Of a stretch of DNA of 64,000 bases, positions 17,871 to 27,156 are shown piece after piece; the stretch's first letter is position 1; each line of letters opens with the position of its first letter. The notes under the pieces were generated by a model that saw nothing but the letters and a program-made list of their open reading frames with translations, was not told the origin of the DNA and ran no database searches. The position numbers and the translations under genes were made by a program. The DNA is from JBGSMX01 sp963790405 (GTDB lineage Bacteria; Actinomycetota; Coriobacteriia; Anaerosomatales; JAGXFU01), in assembly GCA_963790405.1 (NCBI GenBank), contig CAWBOJ010000003.1, positions 496,001 to 560,000 on the forward strand, read 5' to 3'.

Positions 17871-19157
17871 ATGGTGCGTGCGTGGAGAACGGCTCGCGAA
17901 CGTAGGATGGGTATTGTGGGAGTGGCCTGCTTCGCCGCAGTGGCGCTGACGCTGTGTACGTCGTGTGCGGCTCGTTCTGAGGGCGTGGACGCGTCGGTGG
18001 ATGGCGTTGCTGAAAGTGTCGAATCACCGCTACCCATCGTGTTCACGGTGGGGAATACGCTCTACCGCAGTGCGCCCGGACATGGCTCTGCAGTCGTTGC
18101 GGCGACTGAAAGCGAGCAGATAGGCGAGTCCGGATTGTGGGCGGGTACGCGTGCGTTCTACTACATCTCACCCGGACCGTCGGCGGTGGCGCTGCATCTC
18201 CTCACCCCCGGCGAGGGCGGGGAGACGGTCGTAGCACCCGGCGCGATTCACGTTGTGGCCACAGCGGAAGACGGCTCCTGTGTCTGCCTCGAAGAAGATG
18301 TCGAGGTTCCGATGGCCGCGTGCTTCTACGAATCGGAATCCAGTGAGCCGCTCATTGTGGCTCAAGGGATAGGCGAGGTGGTGTGTGACCCCGAGATGAA
18401 TCGTTACTGCTACTCGGGTCTCGTAGATCCTCAGAATCCGACTTCGTCGATCGGCGTGATGGTCAAGAAGTCCCGCGATGCCGATCCCCACACAGTACAG
18501 GTGCTTGAGCCGCAACAAGGATCGACCATCGTGGCGGTATCTGCGCAGCGTGCTCTGTTCGTCGTGCAGGCCGATGCGACCGCTCTAGCTGGCGACCTGT
18601 TTGAATACGACTTCGCATCGGAAGACGTGCACATGATTGCCGAGAACGTCTGGTGTCTGGCCTCGAACGCGCTCGTCGATGAGGCGATCTGGGTGAGCTT
18701 CCCTGACGAGAGTGATCCACGCACGATGCAGCCGGTGAGAGCAACCCGCGAAGCGGGCGGTGAATGGAGTTCACTGTCGCTCGGTGAGCCCGTTGCCTGC
18801 GAGGGTTTGTACGGGGGGTTCTCGGCAGACGGGACGTTCGTTTCGATCGGTGAAGCGACACTCGGTGAGGCCGATCGTATTCGAGTCTATGACGCAGGTG
18901 GAACAGTCGTGGGCGATGTCGAGCTGGAGACGGGAGTCGCACTTCGAGAGTGCAGACTGGCTCCTGACGGATCTGCTCTCGTTCTCATCGTGCAGGAGGC
19001 GAGTGACACGAATCCGACGAGCGTCGGACCCGAGTCACTTCGAGTCGTCGACGTCGAGTCTGGTGATTCCACGGTGCTCGTTACGAGCCGGCTCGATCGA
19101 GATGGCGGCTCCATTGCCATCGCTGGCCTGCCGGACGATATCGCTGACTGGGAGTAG
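17871..19157 (+). CDS. Lipoprotein with beta-propeller-like repeats, unknown function
   Basis: The 428-residue protein begins with a basic stretch and hydrophobic segment ending LCTSCAARS, consistent with a lipobox cysteine. The mature part has regularly spaced YYISPG, ATAEDGSCVCLEE and LAPDGSALVLIV segments, which suggests a WD/YVTN-type propeller that binds a ligand at the cell surface. No catalytic motif is visible. Starts at 17871 and 17907 are both plausible because neither has a strong ribosome site. It lies 33 bases after the NlpC-like gene and ends before a strong bidirectional hairpin. Confidence 0.55.
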   Translation: MVRAWRTARERRMGIVGVACFAAVALTLCTSCAARSEGVDASVDGVAESVESPLPIVFTVGNTLYRSAPGHGSAVVAATESEQIGESGLWAGTRAFYYISPGPSAVALHLLTPGEGGETVVAPGAIHVVATAEDGSCVCLEEDVEVPMAACFYESESSEPLIVAQGIGEVVCDPEMNRYCYSGLVDPQNPTSSIGVMVKKSRDADPHTVQVLEPQQGSTIVAVSAQRALFVVQADATALAGDLFEYDFASEDVHMIAENVWCLASNALVDEAIWVSFPDESDPRTMQPVRATREAGGEWSSLSLGEPVACEGLYGGFSADGTFVSIGEATLGEADRIRVYDAGGTVVGDVELETGVALRECRLAPDGSALVLIVQEASDTNPTSVGPESLRVVDVESGDSTVLVTSRLDRDGGSIAIAGLPDDIADWE

Positions 19158-19181
19158 CCACAGCGCACCTCGTCTTTCGTG

Positions 19182-19223
19182 CCGGTGCGTGCCGGGCTCA
19201 CCTACGAGTCAGGCACGCACCGG
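19182..19223. terminator. Bidirectional hairpin terminator overlapping a gene end
   Basis: CCGGTGCGTGCC (19182-19193) pairs perfectly with GGCACGCACCGG (19212-19223) around an 18-base loop. It lies between the convergent lipoprotein and methyltransferase genes, and the right arm encodes the last residues of the methyltransferase. It can stop transcription from both sides. Confidence 0.6.
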
Positions 19224-19730
19224 TATCTCGTAGACGTAGACGCGTTCTTCGGCGTTCTCACTCACGAGCGGCAGGCCCGGGAATGTGTGGACATGTGACA
19301 CGACTTTTGCTCCCGGTCGCAGCTCGGCAAGAAGCTTGTCCTGGAGTCGCTCGTTCGTGTCCGGGAGCAGGAAGCAGATGACTACGTCAGCATCCGAGAT
19401 ATCGGCCGAGAACATGTCGCCATAGCGCACGTGCGCAAGCGTGCGGACGCCGAACAGCCCGATGAGAAGCCGCGATATCACGTAGCGCGCAGGATCGATC
19501 TCGATACCGACCGAGCGTGCATGGAATCTACGAGACGCGGTGATCAAGATGCGTCCGTCACCCGAGCCGAGGTCATAGACCACGGTCCCCGGTCCGACCC
19601 CGACATCGCGAAGCATCGCCAGGACGGCTCTGCGCCGACTGGGATACCAGCGAGCACCTTTGCTCGCCGTCCACATTATGGATACCAGGATCCCGGAGAG
19701 GATGAGGGCTATCGTCAGGCGTTTTCGCAT
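19209..19730 (-). CDS. Membrane-anchored SAM-dependent methyltransferase
   Basis: The 173-residue protein has one N-terminal TM helix (about 3-22) followed by a class I methyltransferase core: VVYDLGSGDGRILITA (SAM motif I), SVGIEIDPARY (motif II acidic residue) and DVVICFLLPD. The LPD-for-NPP motif resembles Dot1/KMT9-like and small bacterial protein methyltransferases. The ATG at 19730 follows AAGGAGA; the longer upstream frame has no ribosome site. The substrate is unknown, and the membrane anchor suggests an envelope or membrane protein target. Confidence 0.75.
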   Translation of the reverse strand: MRKRLTIALILSGILVSIMWTASKGARWYPSRRRAVLAMLRDVGVGPGTVVYDLGSGDGRILITASRRFHARSVGIEIDPARYVISRLLIGLFGVRTLAHVRYGDMFSADISDADVVICFLLPDTNERLQDKLLAELRPGAKVVSHVHTFPGLPLVSENAEERVYVYEIPVRA

Positions 19731-19826
19731 TGCCCAGAGATCTCCTTGGCGAAGGGTGTGACTGTAGGCATTCTCGCACGTGAGGCCCGGCGGCGCAGCC
19801 TGGGGGCAGAGACGGCGCAGGTGTCG

Positions 19827-19874
19827 TTGACGGGGGACTAACCGGCCCCTATAGTTCAACGGATGAATAATTCA
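19827..19874 (+). promoter_or_regulatory. Strong housekeeping promoter with overlapping MarR dyad, likely leaderless
   Basis: TTGACG (19827-19832) and TATAGT (19850-19855) are spaced exactly 17 bases. The expected transcription start falls at about 19862-19863, on the ATG at 19863, and no ribosome site is present, so the mRNA is probably leaderless. TGAAT-A-ATTCA (19864-19874), a perfect dyad, covers the start and is a candidate autorepression site. Confidence 0.7.
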
Positions 19875-20336
19875 ACTCTCGAAACAAAGCCTGATCGCGA
19901 GCAACTCGACAGCCTGCTCGATGATCTGGACGCCAGCATCTTCCGCATGGGACGACTCATGATGTCGCGTCAGAACGATTTCGTGCGCGACAACGGGATG
20001 ACCACACCTCAGTTCATGGTGCTCAAGATGCTGTCGTGCGAGAGTGCGATGAGGGTCTCTGACGTCGCAACGAACCTGGGAGTGAAGAGCCCCGCGGCCT
20101 CGATGCTGATTCAGAGTCTTGAGGAACAGGGGTGGGTCGGGCGCGTTCAAGATGCAGACGACCATCGGGTCGTGCGCGTGTCGATATCCGATGATGGCAA
20201 GCGCCAGGTTCGGCGTTGTGAGGACTCGCGCCGCGAGTTCATGCGGCGCTTCACTTCGGACTTGACCCCCGAGGATTTGCAGTCAATGGCTCGTATCATC
20301 GCAACGATCACAGATGCAGTTGCCCGCGAAACCTGA
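19863..20336 (+). CDS. MarR family transcriptional regulator
   Basis: This 157-residue protein has the MarR winged helix: TTPQFMVLKML, MRVSDVATNLGVKSPAASMLIQ (recognition helix) and a wing with DADDHRVVRVSIS. MarR proteins are dimeric repressors released by phenolic or toxic ligands, and they often control adjacent exporters. The RND exporter gene follows 50 bases later on the same strand, so the pair forms a classical repressor-exporter operon. The start is taken at 19863 because the promoter places +1 there. The ligand is unknown. Confidence 0.9.
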   Translation: MNNSTLETKPDREQLDSLLDDLDASIFRMGRLMMSRQNDFVRDNGMTTPQFMVLKMLSCESAMRVSDVATNLGVKSPAASMLIQSLEEQGWVGRVQDADDHRVVRVSISDDGKRQVRRCEDSRREFMRRFTSDLTPEDLQSMARIIATITDAVARET

Positions 20337-20386
20337 TCACACGTGTTTGAGTTGGCGCGTAGGCACCGCTAGTTGAAGGGATATTC

Positions 20387-23300
20387 ATGGACCGCATCAC
20401 ACGTTTCAGCCTGAAGAACTCGGCAGTGATCGTCATGGCGACGCTGATGGTCACGGCGGGCGGGTTCTGGTCTGCCACCCAGCTCAAGAAGGAAACCATG
20501 CCGGACGTGACGATTCCGATCGTCGCGATCGTGACTCCGTATCCGGGTGCTGCGCCGGCTGATGTGCACGCCAAGATCACCGAACCTATCGAGAAGGCGA
20601 TCTCGAGTGTCGAGGGCCTCAAGACGGTCCAGTCGTCGTCGAGCGACTCGGTGTCGATCGTGGTTGCGGAGTTCGGCTACTCGGCCGACATGGATCAGGC
20701 CGAGTCCGACCTGATAGACATGATCGACATGGTCGACTTCCCGGAGACCGCGCTCGACTACTCGACCACGCGCGTGAGTATGGGATCCCAGCCGATCCTG
20801 CGATTTGCGATTGCGAGTGGCGGAAGCGCCGAGGAACTCAAGTCCACCGTGCAAGACACCGTCGTTCCCGCGCTCGAAGCGGTTGACGGCGTGGGCGAGG
20901 TCACCGTCACCGATGACGATGAAGACACCGTGAAGCTCACGTTCGACCCTGATGCGCTCAGTGAGTACGGACTCCAGGTCAGCGACGTTACACAGCAGCT
21001 TCAGGCAGCGAATCTGTCGTTCCCGGTGGGTTCGGTAGAGGTCGACAAGATTGAGAATCCGATTCGGGTGAGCGGAGAGATCCCGAGTATCGAGGCTCTC
21101 GAGGAGCTGCAGATTGTCATTTACCCCAACGCCAACGAGATGTTTGCCGATGCGTTCGCCGCGATGGGCGAAGGTATGGGTCAACTTGGGGGTGCCGTTG
21201 GTCAACTTGGCACCGGCATGGGCCAGCTCGGTAGTGCCGTTGGTCAACTTGGCGTCGGCGTCGGCGAACTCGGCGGCGCAGTCGGCGAGCTCGGTACGGG
21301 TATGGGCGAGATGGCCGAGGGTATGGGCACGCAGATCGGACTGACGGCTGCCCTACAAGACGTGCAGTTCCAGCTGCTGGATGCCAAGAACCAGCTCACG
21401 AACACCAACATCCTGATCGACCAACTCGAGAGTCAGGGTGCCACTGCGACGCCGGAATACATGCAGGCCGTTGCCGTCGCGACGGCCTACGAGGAGCAGG
21501 TCATCCCCGGCCTCACAGCGGCATCGGACCAGATCAAGGACCAGATGGCGGCCGTCCAGCCGTCTTCGACTGGCGGCGGCACGACTGCGCCGCCAACCAT
21601 GCCTTCGGCGCCCAGCGCACCTACCATGCCTTCCGCACCCAGCGGTGGGTCGATGTCAGCTCCCGACATGGAGATGGGGGAGATGACGCTGGAGTTCGTC
21701 GCGCTCGGCGATCTGGCTGACATCTCCTATGCCGAAGATGCCGACAAACTCTACAGCCGTGCGGATGGCCAGCCCGCCGTACTGATCAATGTGGCCAAGA
21801 CCCAGGACGCCAACACGGTCGACACGTCCGACGGGGTCAAGGAAGCACTCGACGAGATTGCGGCTGACCTGCCTGAGGGCAGCGAGGTGACCTACACCTA
21901 CGATGGTGCCGTACAGATCGAGGAGTCGATCGCGGACATGTTCCGCGAAGGGCTGCTCGGCGCGTTGTTCGCCTTCATCGTCATCCTGATCGCGCTGCGA
22001 AACTGGCGCTCGACGCTCATCTCGGCGGTCTCGATCCCGCTCTCAGTCGTAATCGCGTTGCTGTTCATGAAGCTGCTCGGCGTGACGATGAACATCATGA
22101 CGCTTGGCGGGCTCACCGTTGCGATCGGCCGCGTCGTCGATGACTCGATCGTAGTGATCGAGAACATCTTCCACCATCTCCAGGCGGGGGCGGAGCGCAC
22201 GCCGGAGATGATTCGCGCTGCGACCTCTGAGGTGTCCGGCGCCATCACGTCATCGACCATCACGACCATCGCTGTGTTCGCCCCGATGGCCTTCGTCTCA
22301 GGCATCGTGGGCAAGATCTTCATGCCGTTTGCGCTTACCGTCGCAGTGGCGCTGAGTGCGTCGCTTCTCGTCGCGGTGACCGTCGTGCCGCTGTTGGGCA
22401 AGTGGGCGCTTCTCGGCGCCAAGGTCCATCCGCGAGACGAGCGACAGACCGCGTCGGGCAAGATGTACACGAGATCGCTGGAATGGTCACTCGACCGCAA
22501 AGGTATCGTCCTGAGTGCGGCTGCACTGCTGTTCATCGGCTCGCTTGCGCTCGTACCCTCGGTCGGCATGGGCTTCATGAGCTCGATGTCCGAACCCTAC
22601 GCCCAGATGGACATCGCATACCCCGCGGGCTACAGCGCCGATGAGGTGGATGACGCATTGGCTTCCCTGGAAGGCGAACTCGCCGACGATCCGGATGTCG
22701 TGTTCTACACGACCTCGGTCAGCGCCGGTGGAGGCTTCAGCATGCTCGAGGGCGGTGCCCAGTCAACGAACAAGGGGACCGTTTTCGTCGGCTTCGATCC
22801 AGAGACCGACATGGAGACTGCGATTCCGCGCATGCGTGAGATTGCGGCTCCGCTTATCGCGGAGGGCGCCGACGTCAAGGTGGGCGAGACCTCCTCGATG
22901 GGCGCATCGACGAGTTCCGTCGATATGGTCGTCACCGGCCCGGATATCGACTCGATCGCCGAGGCTACCAAGCAGATCGCTGCGGCCATGGAAAGCGTCG
23001 ATGGCCTGGAGAACGTGACCAGCAACCTGAGCGAGACGCGTCCGCAGATCTCGGTCGAAGTCGATCAGGCCGCTGCCGCTTCGTACGGGCTCAACGCGGC
23101 GATGGTCGCGGGCACCGTGCGTGGCTACGTGGCCGAGCAGAGTGCCGGCTTCATCGACCTTGACGGCCGCGACACCGAGGTCGTGTACATCACGCGTCTG
23201 GACGACGTGAACTCGGCGGCAGACATCGCGAACCGTACGCTCACAAGCCCGCTGGGCGACGATGTGCGTATCGGCGACATCGCCACGGTCGAGTCGGTCG

Positions 23301-24025
23301 AGACAGCAGTGTCGGTGCTCACCCGTGATGGAGCCGAGTATGCTTCCGTTTCCGGGGCGATCACCCAGCGCGATTCGGCTACTGTGATCACAGCGGTTGA
23401 GGACGAGATCGCGAAGCTCGATCTGCCCGAAGGGATCGAAGTGGCAAGCGAAGGCGTTGCGAGCATGATGAACGAGAGCTTCCAGCAGCTCGCGCTTGCG
23501 ATGGTCATCGCGGTGTTCGCGGTCTACCTGGTCATGGTTCTCGCATTCGGCGAGGCGATCGCGCCCCTCGCGATCATGTTCTCGCTCCCGCTTGCGGTCA
23601 TCGGCGGCATCGTCGGGCTGTTCCTTGCCGGAATGCCCATCGACATGCCAGCGATGATCGGGGCACTCATGTTGATCGGTCTGGTGACCACCAACGCCAT
23701 CATGTTCATCGAGCGCGTGAACCAGAAGCTTGCCGAAGGTTTCGACCGCCGAGAAGCCTTGCTTGAGGCGGGCGCGAATCGCGTACGTCCCATTCTGATG
23801 ACAGCATTGACGACGATTATGGCGCTCATCCCGATGGGCATCGGCCTGGGCGGCGGCGTGATGTCTTCGCAGTCTCTCGCCATCATCGTGATGGGCGGGC
23901 TCACGACTTCGACGGCGCTCACGTTGATTGTCGTGCCTGTCGTCTACGACTTGCTCGAGGCACAGAAGGAACGGTTGCTCGGCTATCTCCAGGGTGACCG
24001 CACGACGGTTGACGCGGAGGTCTAG
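20387..24025 (+). CDS. RND-family efflux transporter (HAE1/SwrC type) with repeat insert
   Basis: The 1212-residue exporter has the RND fold: TM1 at the N-terminus, porter domains, a central TM bundle with RVVDDSIVVIENIFHHLQAG containing the proton-relay Asp pair, a second porter half and a final TM bundle. Family members are usually 1020-1070 residues. The surplus is an insertion in the first half at about residues 260-440: eight heptads of the type LGGAVGQ/LGTGMGQ, a predicted helical segment, and a Pro/Ser/Thr-rich linker. No membrane-fusion or outer-membrane partner gene is adjacent, as in Gram-positive SwrC. It is probably controlled by the upstream MarR. GAAGGG precedes the ATG. Confidence 0.9.
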   Translation: MDRITRFSLKNSAVIVMATLMVTAGGFWSATQLKKETMPDVTIPIVAIVTPYPGAAPADVHAKITEPIEKAISSVEGLKTVQSSSSDSVSIVVAEFGYSADMDQAESDLIDMIDMVDFPETALDYSTTRVSMGSQPILRFAIASGGSAEELKSTVQDTVVPALEAVDGVGEVTVTDDDEDTVKLTFDPDALSEYGLQVSDVTQQLQAANLSFPVGSVEVDKIENPIRVSGEIPSIEALEELQIVIYPNANEMFADAFAAMGEGMGQLGGAVGQLGTGMGQLGSAVGQLGVGVGELGGAVGELGTGMGEMAEGMGTQIGLTAALQDVQFQLLDAKNQLTNTNILIDQLESQGATATPEYMQAVAVATAYEEQVIPGLTAASDQIKDQMAAVQPSSTGGGTTAPPTMPSAPSAPTMPSAPSGGSMSAPDMEMGEMTLEFVALGDLADISYAEDADKLYSRADGQPAVLINVAKTQDANTVDTSDGVKEALDEIAADLPEGSEVTYTYDGAVQIEESIADMFREGLLGALFAFIVILIALRNWRSTLISAVSIPLSVVIALLFMKLLGVTMNIMTLGGLTVAIGRVVDDSIVVIENIFHHLQAGAERTPEMIRAATSEVSGAITSSTITTIAVFAPMAFVSGIVGKIFMPFALTVAVALSASLLVAVTVVPLLGKWALLGAKVHPRDERQTASGKMYTRSLEWSLDRKGIVLSAAALLFIGSLALVPSVGMGFMSSMSEPYAQMDIAYPAGYSADEVDDALASLEGELADDPDVVFYTTSVSAGGGFSMLEGGAQSTNKGTVFVGFDPETDMETAIPRMREIAAPLIAEGADVKVGETSSMGASTSSVDMVVTGPDIDSIAEATKQIAAAMESVDGLENVTSNLSETRPQISVEVDQAAAASYGLNAAMVAGTVRGYVAEQSAGFIDLDGRDTEVVYITRLDDVNSAADIANRTLTSPLGDDVRIGDIATVESVETAVSVLTRDGAEYASVSGAITQRDSATVITAVEDEIAKLDLPEGIEVASEGVASMMNESFQQLALAMVIAVFAVYLVMVLAFGEAIAPLAIMFSLPLAVIGGIVGLFLAGMPIDMPAMIGALMLIGLVTTNAIMFIERVNQKLAEGFDRREALLEAGANRVRPILMTALTTIMALIPMGIGLGGGVMSSQSLAIIVMGGLTTSTALTLIVVPVVYDLLEAQKERLLGYLQGDRTTVDAEV
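21164..21331 (+). repeat. Eight 21-base repeats encoding glycine-rich heptads
   Basis: Within the RND gene, eight consecutive 21-base units encode heptads such as LGGAVGQ, LGTGMGQ, LGSAVGQ and LGGAVGE (residues about 260-315). The third-base pattern varies, so the repeat is maintained at the protein level and is not a recent DNA slippage product. Leu/Met/Val spacing fits an extended helix packing against itself. Confidence 0.85.
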
Positions 24026-24099
24026 CTCGACATTGGACACGCTCACAGGCATGTCGAGAATGCCTGGGGCGGACTTGGGACCTATCGGAAGGGGTTACC

Positions 24100-24690
24100 G
24101 TGCCGGCCAATTCATGGAGAAGCCGTATCGTGGTCGTCGTAGCAATGCTGTGCATCCCGATGCTACTGACGGGTTGTGACTGGCTTACCGGGCTCGACAG
24201 CTTCCTCAACAACGGCGACATTCCGGTCAGTGACGCCAAGCCGGCGAAACAAGCCGAAGCCCCGGCTCCGTACTATGACACCGAGGAGGGCGCCGCGGCC
24301 GTGGAAGACCAGGCGAGCGGCGAGAACGACGACGCACCGCTGTTCGACAACCAGAACATTCTCGCTGTCCAGAACGGTGGCACGTCACCGAAGTTCGATA
24401 TTCCTTCGGCGACCACTATCACCAAGATCCAGACCTATCACTGGAACGACGCCGGCGGCAACGATACGACGGGCGAGATTTCGCTTCAGGCGGACAACGG
24501 CGAGGTATACGGCCCCTGGGAGACCGTGGGGAGCCCCGGACAGGGTGACGTGCCCAACGCCTACTGGGCAGCCAGCCCCAACGTGACGATTCCGGCCGGA
24601 AGCTACACCGTCATCGATTCCGATCCGAGCACGTGGTCACAGAACGCAGATTCGGGCGGCGAGGGCTTCACAATCGTGTACGCACATTAG
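24100..24690 (+). CDS. Lipoprotein of unknown function
   Basis: This 196-residue protein has a lipoprotein signal ending LLTGC, a disordered acidic/Ala/Pro-rich segment to about residue 85, and a C-terminal beta-rich domain (ITKIQTYHWNDAGG, YGPWETVGSPG, IPAGSYTVIDSDPSTWSQN). That C-terminal pattern is seen in small extracellular carbohydrate- or ligand-binding domains, but I do not recognise a named family. The GTG at 24100 follows AAGGGG. It lies 74 bases after the RND gene and may share its transcript. Confidence 0.6.
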   Translation: MPANSWRSRIVVVVAMLCIPMLLTGCDWLTGLDSFLNNGDIPVSDAKPAKQAEAPAPYYDTEEGAAAVEDQASGENDDAPLFDNQNILAVQNGGTSPKFDIPSATTITKIQTYHWNDAGGNDTTGEISLQADNGEVYGPWETVGSPGQGDVPNAYWAASPNVTIPAGSYTVIDSDPSTWSQNADSGGEGFTIVYAH

Positions 24691-24697
24691 GTTCTCG

Positions 24698-24748
24698 CCG
24701 GCAGGGAGCTTGGGCTGTGTTGGATACTGTTGCACACACACCTGCCGG
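24698..24748 (+). terminator. Large imperfect hairpin between lipoprotein gene and arcA
   Basis: CCGGCAGG (24698-24705) pairs with CCTGCCGG (24741-24748), and an inner TGTGT/ACACA stem shortens the loop. There is no T tract. It starts 8 bases after the lipoprotein stop, so a factor-dependent terminator or a processing site is plausible. Confidence 0.35.
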
Positions 24749-24797
24749 TCGCCGCGCTACCATAGTCGGGGACGGCGACTGACAGGAGGCGTAGCGG

Positions 24798-26066
24798 ATG
24801 CAGCGATTCGGCGTGCATTCCGAGGTTGGCCGATTGCGCACGGTACTCGTGCATCGGCCGGGCTTGGCTCTGGAACGGCTTGCGCCGCACAACCGAAGTG
24901 ACTTCCTGTTCGACGATCTCGTGTGGGTCGAGCGCGCACAGCAAGAGCACGATGCCTTCGTGACGCTGATGCGCGACCGCGGTGTCGAGGTGCTCTACCT
25001 GCAGGACCTGCTCACCGAAACGCTTTCACACAGTGCCGAGGCACGCACGGAGCTGGTCGAGCGTGCCGTATCCTCGTTCTCGGTCGGGTTGTCGCTGGTC
25101 GAGGAGTTGCGAAGCTATCTGTTCGGCATGGAGCCTGCGCGCCTTGCCGACGTACTCATCGGCGGCCTGCTCGTCTCTGAACTCGAGGGTCTCGACCTCG
25201 AACTACTCAACCGTCGTTCGCTCGGGGCCATGCTTTCCAGCTCCGATACGTTCGTGCTCCAGCCCCTACCCAACACCATCTTCACGCGAGACTCCAGCGC
25301 GTGGCTCTACGACGGCGTGGTCCTGCCTCCGCTGTTTTGGTACGCGCGGCGACTCGAAGTGGTCAACCTCTCGATCATCTACCGCTATCATCCGCGCTTC
25401 AGTGCAGCCGAGTTCGACTACTGGTATCCGCCGGGCGGCGACGCGGGGCGCTTTGCGGTAGAGGACTTCGGCCAGGGCGTATCGCTCGAAGGTGGCGACA
25501 TCATGCCCATCGGCAACAAGACCGTGCTCGTCGGTATGGGTGAGCGCTCAACCGGTCGAATGGTCGAGCACCTCGCACGGGCTCTGTTCTCGGCAGGTGC
25601 GGCCGAGCGCATCATCGCCTGTCGCATGACGCAGGACCGGGCATACATGCACCTCGACACCGTGTTCAACCTCGTGGACCGCGATGCCGTGACCATGTAC
25701 CCGCCGGTTGTCGAGGGCATGCAGGTCTACAGCGTCCGACCCGGTGAGGGCAAGGAGCTGTTCGAGATCACCGAGGAGCGGGATCTGCTGAGCGCGGTCG
25801 CCGATGCTCTGGGAGTGCGAGACTTGCGCGTGATTGCGACGGGGGGCGACAGTTTTCAGTCGGCGCGCGAGCAGTGGGACGACGCGAACAACGTGGTTGC
25901 GGTGGAGCCCGGGGTCGTCATCGGGTATTCGAAAAACACTCACACCAACGCGCAGTTGCGCGATGCCGGCATCGAGGTGCTCGAGATCGAGGGGGCCGAG
26001 TTGGGCAAGGGCCGAGGCGGGTGTCACTGCATGACATGCCCTCTTGTGCGGGATGGACTCGACTGA
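24798..26066 (+). CDS. arcA: Arginine deiminase
   Basis: The 422-residue enzyme converts arginine to citrulline and ammonia, the first step of the arginine deiminase pathway that yields ATP in anaerobes. Motifs in order: VLVHRPG, NTIFTRDSSAW, SLEGGDIMPIGN, HLDTVFN with the catalytic His, TNAQLRDAGIEV and the C-terminal GGCHCMTCPL with the nucleophile Cys (about C411). Length fits the family. AGGAGGCGTAGCGG precedes the ATG. Carbamoyltransferase and carbamate kinase genes are not adjacent, so the rest of the pathway must be elsewhere, or the enzyme may serve nitrogen release or acid tolerance. Confidence 0.92.
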   Translation: MQRFGVHSEVGRLRTVLVHRPGLALERLAPHNRSDFLFDDLVWVERAQQEHDAFVTLMRDRGVEVLYLQDLLTETLSHSAEARTELVERAVSSFSVGLSLVEELRSYLFGMEPARLADVLIGGLLVSELEGLDLELLNRRSLGAMLSSSDTFVLQPLPNTIFTRDSSAWLYDGVVLPPLFWYARRLEVVNLSIIYRYHPRFSAAEFDYWYPPGGDAGRFAVEDFGQGVSLEGGDIMPIGNKTVLVGMGERSTGRMVEHLARALFSAGAAERIIACRMTQDRAYMHLDTVFNLVDRDAVTMYPPVVEGMQVYSVRPGEGKELFEITEERDLLSAVADALGVRDLRVIATGGDSFQSAREQWDDANNVVAVEPGVVIGYSKNTHTNAQLRDAGIEVLEIEGAELGKGRGGCHCMTCPLVRDGLD

Positions 26067-26270
26067 GGTGGGATGATTCGCGCGAATATCACTGACGATT
26101 TCTTTGCCGCGCAACAGGGAGAAGCACTAGTATGTCGAAGAACGGGATGTCCGGGATTGGGCCTTGGTACCGCAGAAGCATCGTGCCAGGGGCCCGAATG
26201 CCGCGAAGGAGTCAAAGACAGGAGCCGTGTGATGACGTGGGAACGGTTCCGCGAGGGGTGGGGGTAGGCA

Positions 26271-27131
26271 ATGAGCCTGACCGAGTTCAATGTGTGGCTG
26301 GACAACATCTTCGTTGTCATCTACGTGTGCGTGTGGCTGTTCCTTGGATGGCACTTCACGTGGTCCATCAAGAAGGGGCGGTTCCGCAAGGCCTTCATCG
26401 AGGGACACTGGCCCGAGCACGATAGTCGGCCTCCGAAGCTGCCCAAGTTCCTCCACGCCCAGCACATGATCATGATGATCGTGCTTGGCTTCACCGGCAT
26501 GTATATTCGCTTCCCGTACTTTGACGGTGGCCGCGTCACCATGCGCTATATCCACTATTTCGCCATGATCGTCGTCACGATCAACCTGGTGTGGCGCGTT
26601 TGGTATGCGTTCTTCTCCAAGGCGCGCGACTACAAGGAGTTCGCCATCGGGAAGAAGGACGTTGCCACTCTCGGAGGAGTTCTCAAGTACTACGGCTATC
26701 TCAGTGATAGCAAGCCACACGTAGCCAAGTACAACGTTGCCCAGAAGGGCAGCTACTTCATGTTCCTCATCATGATGATACTGATGGCGTTCACCGGTTT
26801 CTCACTGGTCACGACGCCTCTCGCGTTCGGGATCAGCCCGCGTGAGGCGCTCGTCGGTTGGTGGCTCGGACCGCTGGTCGGCAGTGTGGATCTCGCAGGC
26901 TGGTACATGCGGATGGTTCACTACGTTTTGAACTGGGCTTTCATCATCATGACCACCATCCACGTCTATCTCTCTGCGACCATCGACATCCCTGTGACGA
27001 TGGACTTCTTCGGACTCAAGGAGCTTCCGTTGGTCGAGGGCGGACACGGTCACGGTGACGAGGAAGAGGACAACGCAGCGAGCATTCCGAGTGGTCCGGC
27101 ACCCACTCCGGGTATGGCTCACTTCGAGTAA
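26271..27131 (+). CDS. Cytochrome b/b6-domain membrane subunit
   Basis: This 286-residue protein has about five TM helices with paired histidines positioned for b-type haem: FLHAQHM, RYIHYFAM, MRMVHYVLNW and TTIHVYLS. The pattern fits the di-haem cytochrome b subunit (FdnI/HydC family) that links a dehydrogenase or hydrogenase to the quinone pool. A His/Asp/Glu-rich cytoplasmic tail (VEGGHGHGDEEEDN) may bind metal. GGGGTAGG precedes the ATG. No catalytic subunit is adjacent. A strong terminator follows. Confidence 0.75.
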   Translation: MSLTEFNVWLDNIFVVIYVCVWLFLGWHFTWSIKKGRFRKAFIEGHWPEHDSRPPKLPKFLHAQHMIMMIVLGFTGMYIRFPYFDGGRVTMRYIHYFAMIVVTINLVWRVWYAFFSKARDYKEFAIGKKDVATLGGVLKYYGYLSDSKPHVAKYNVAQKGSYFMFLIMMILMAFTGFSLVTTPLAFGISPREALVGWWLGPLVGSVDLAGWYMRMVHYVLNWAFIIMTTIHVYLSATIDIPVTMDFFGLKELPLVEGGHGHGDEEEDNAASIPSGPAPTPGMAHFE

Positions 27132-27156
27132 CTTCGAACACTTCCGGAACTCACGA

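Noticed and set aside
24046..24066. Seven-base hairpin CAGGCAT/ATGCCTG after the RND gene
   Set aside because: The stem is short and lacks a T tract; too weak to call as a terminator.
26073..26267. A 64-residue cysteine-containing frame upstream of the cytochrome b gene
   Set aside because: The ribosome-site-like GAGGTGGG is only three bases from the ATG, no family is recognised, and an overlapping frame at 26132 is equally plausible. It may be just the leader of the cytochrome gene.
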